A DNA stretch of 33,586 nt, from positions 1-33,586 of the forward strand of contig JALSGX010000005.1 of the NCBI GenBank assembly GCA_026982535.1. The letters are read 5' to 3'. How positions within the stretch are numbered: position 1 is the first letter of the stretch; every line of letters begins with the position of its first letter. This DNA is from Ghiorsea sp. GTDB lineage: Bacteria; Pseudomonadota; Zetaproteobacteria; Mariprofundales; Mariprofundaceae. Below, one piece after another: positions 31,990 through 33,586 of the stretch. Both the position numbers and the translations under genes were made by a program. Under the pieces are notes generated by a model, which was not told the DNA's origin, ran no database searches, and saw only the letters and a list, made by a program, of their open reading frames with translations.

Positions 31990-32947
31990 AATAACATTCA
32001 AAGGAAAAACATTTAGCTGTGATGGCAGCAAGCCCATTTTGGACTGTGCCCTATCACAAAAGGTTTTTATGCCTTATTCATGCAAAGCTGGCGAATGTCA
32101 GGCATGTATGGTCAAAGCCATAAGCGGCATGGTCAGTCAAGATGCACAAACAGGCTTGAGCAAAGCACAGGTTCAACAAAACCTTTTTTTATCCTGCCAG
32201 TGCATTCCACAAAGTGATATGGTTATTGAGCCTGCCAACTACACGCCACCCTATTCCGCAAGCATTCTGGAAAAAACATGGCTCAATAGTCATGTACTGC
32301 GCTTGCGCTTGCAACATCCTGATGACTTTCAGTATCAAGCAGGGCAATATATCCATATTCAGCACCCCAAAAGCAAGCTTTTGCGTAGCTACTCACTCGC
32401 TTCATTACCCTCAGACGGTGTGTTGGAGCTGCATATCAAACGATTCCCACAAGGGCAAATGAGCACCTGGCTTTGCGATGAAGCCAATGTTGGTCAGAGC
32501 ATTGCCTTCTCACAAAGCTTGGGAAGCTGCACCTACCAACAAAACGCGCCAAAGCAGACAATCATCCTTGCAGGTGTCGGCACTGGGCTTGCGCCACTGT
32601 TTGGCATTCTGCGCGATGCTATTGCCCATCAACATCAAGGCAGCATCCACCTTTTTCATGCCAGCCTTCACGCTGATGGTTTGTATTACCAACAAGAAAT
32701 CCAGGAGTTATGCGAGCAACACCATCAATTATCATATACTCCTTGTGTGCTTCAAGGTGATGCCCCGCAAGGTGGTAAGCAAGGCAGCATTGAACAAATC
32801 ATCGTGGATACTTTAGATGATTTTGCCGATAAACGGGCATATGTATGTGGTGATGATGCAGTGGTTCAACGCATGAAAGACAAGCTTGTTGCGCATGGTT
32901 TGCCAGCATCACAAATCCTTGCCGATGCCTTTGTAGCCAGCAGCTAA
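31979..32947 (+). CDS. 2Fe-2S/FAD/NAD(P)H reductase, copy 1
   Basis: A 322-aa three-domain electron transfer protein. The N-terminal plant-type ferredoxin has Cys35, Cys40, Cys43 and Cys73 (YSCKAGECQAC, LSCQC). A ferredoxin-reductase-like FAD domain has RSYSLAS at about residues 136-142, and the NAD domain has LAGVGTGLAPLFG (about 196-208) and a late VCGDD. The arrangement matches reductase components of multicomponent oxygenases and of deoxysugar dehydrases (CDP-4-keto-6-deoxyglucose type). No oxygenase partner is seen here. The ATG lies in the last codons of dnaX, so it is translationally coupled to it. A similar gene follows. Confidence 0.9.
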   Translation: MTYKITFKGKTFSCDGSKPILDCALSQKVFMPYSCKAGECQACMVKAISGMVSQDAQTGLSKAQVQQNLFLSCQCIPQSDMVIEPANYTPPYSASILEKTWLNSHVLRLRLQHPDDFQYQAGQYIHIQHPKSKLLRSYSLASLPSDGVLELHIKRFPQGQMSTWLCDEANVGQSIAFSQSLGSCTYQQNAPKQTIILAGVGTGLAPLFGILRDAIAHQHQGSIHLFHASLHADGLYYQQEIQELCEQHHQLSYTPCVLQGDAPQGGKQGSIEQIIVDTLDDFADKRAYVCGDDAVVQRMKDKLVAHGLPASQILADAFVASS

Positions 32948-32948
32948 C

Positions 32949-33586
32949 ATGGATACGGTTCAAGTTCAATTCAATGGCAAGACATACACTTGCGATAAAA
33001 ACCGCCCGCTATTGTTTACCCTACAAGAGCAAGGTGCCTTTATTCCATCAAGCTGTCAGAATGGTTTTTGTCAGGCATGTTTAAGCAAAGTGACCCAAGG
33101 CAGTGTGCCTGAAGCATCTCAGCAAGGCTTAAGCACCTTGCTTATTGAACAAGACTGCTTTTTGCCTTGCATTTGCAAGCCGCAAACCGACTTCAGCTTT
33201 GAGCTGGCAACCAAAAGCAATACCACATTTCGAGCAGATGAGATTTCCCCTTTTGCTCGCTACAGCACCATGGTGCTGGACAAAACATGGCTGAACCATG
33301 ATGTGTTACGACTAGGCTTGATGCGCCCTGAAGGCTTCATGTATAAGGCTGGGCAATGGATCAACCTTATCCATGCCGAGCAAAACATCAGCCGTAGCTA
33401 CTCTTTGGCATCCATGCCCTGTGAAAACTTTTTAGAGCTACATATCAAGCGCATTCCTCAAGGAAAAATGAGCAACTGGCTTTGTGATACAGTGCAAAAA
33501 GGTGACTTTCTTACCATGGAAGGTCCAGCAGGCGATTGCTACTATCAGCAAGCCCAACAATCCAAACAACCACTGATTTTGGCAGG
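32949..33586 (+). CDS. 2Fe-2S/FAD/NAD(P)H reductase, copy 2 (3' truncated)
   Basis: A second gene of the same type, starting MDTVQVQFNGKTYTCDKNRP one base after the first copy's stop and remaining open to the end of the window (about 212 codons seen). The ferredoxin cysteines keep the same spacing: Cys36, Cys41, Cys44 and Cys74. The FAD motif RSYSLAS and the following LELHIKRIPQGKMSNWLCD closely parallel LELHIKRFPQGQMSTWLCD in copy 1, so the pair arose by tandem duplication. The linker between ferredoxin and FAD domains is longer here (about 10 extra residues). The NAD domain begins at the cut edge (PLILA). Confidence 0.9.
   Translation, partial: MDTVQVQFNGKTYTCDKNRPLLFTLQEQGAFIPSSCQNGFCQACLSKVTQGSVPEASQQGLSTLLIEQDCFLPCICKPQTDFSFELATKSNTTFRADEISPFARYSTMVLDKTWLNHDVLRLGLMRPEGFMYKAGQWINLIHAEQNISRSYSLASMPCENFLELHIKRIPQGKMSNWLCDTVQKGDFLTMEGPAGDCYYQQAQQSKQPLILA

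Noticed and set aside
1-33586. CRISPR array, insertion sequence, prophage, tRNA or rRNA genes
   Set aside because: I looked for regularly spaced repeats, transposase motifs, and tRNA/rRNA conserved stretches and found none.

Overview
The window is gene-dense chromosomal DNA of moderate to low GC from a Gram-negative bacterium of the Pseudomonadota. The evidence is a cbb3 terminal oxidase with its full assembly set, type II secretion genes gspK-L-M-N, AsmA, ApaG, MutS, a class A RNase P RNA, and DUF2782/YciO/YeeN-type genes. A microaerophilic marine lineage such as the Zetaproteobacteria or a related gammaproteobacterial group would fit, but that is inference; no rRNA or other decisive marker is present.

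Layout. 1-2040: a hybrid histidine kinase that runs in from the left edge. 2108-3130: a ParM/StbA-like actin-family ATPase, convergent with apaG. 3532-4973 (minus): an MscS channel with a small membrane protein. 5058-7034 (plus): a compact run of small overlapping genes (unknown 94 aa, Rieske ferredoxin, Cys-rich 62 aa, Dabb, DUF2782, ThiE-like). 7041-10395 (minus): mutS followed by a yeeN/yebC-type gene. 10483-11023: two small membrane proteins of unknown function.

11062-19855 is the respiratory core. A minus-strand operon encodes two tiny membrane peptides (26 and 63 aa) and then ccoN-ccoO-ccoQ-ccoP, ending at a clear terminator. Diverging from the same 226-bp spacer, the plus strand carries ccoG-ccoH-ccoI-ccoS, the copper delivery and assembly genes. 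They are followed by two paralogous membrane-anchored proteins of unknown function (19858-20484 and 20971-21654) around a DUF2892 gene. Next come a SafE/TauE-like membrane protein with a His/Met-rich tail that suggests copper handling, and a 35-aa single-span peptide. These may be accessory factors for oxidase or copper homeostasis.

22647-23018 is rnpB, with asmA starting only 24 nt after it, then yciO-like, an ICMT-like methyltransferase, and a gspK-L-M-N block whose genes overlap or abut. The block runs by a one-base overlap into dnaX, which has an A9 run exactly where a short gamma product could arise. Two tandem paralogous 2Fe-2S/FAD/NAD reductases follow, the second cut by the right edge.

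Most interesting points: the chromosomal actin-like ATPase without a visible partner, the unknown paralog pair and micro-peptides around the cbb3 genes, a long insertion in CcoP, a ThiE-like protein lacking several canonical active-site residues, the dnaX A9 slippage candidate, and the tandem reductases. I see no CRISPR array, insertion sequence, tRNA or rRNA gene.
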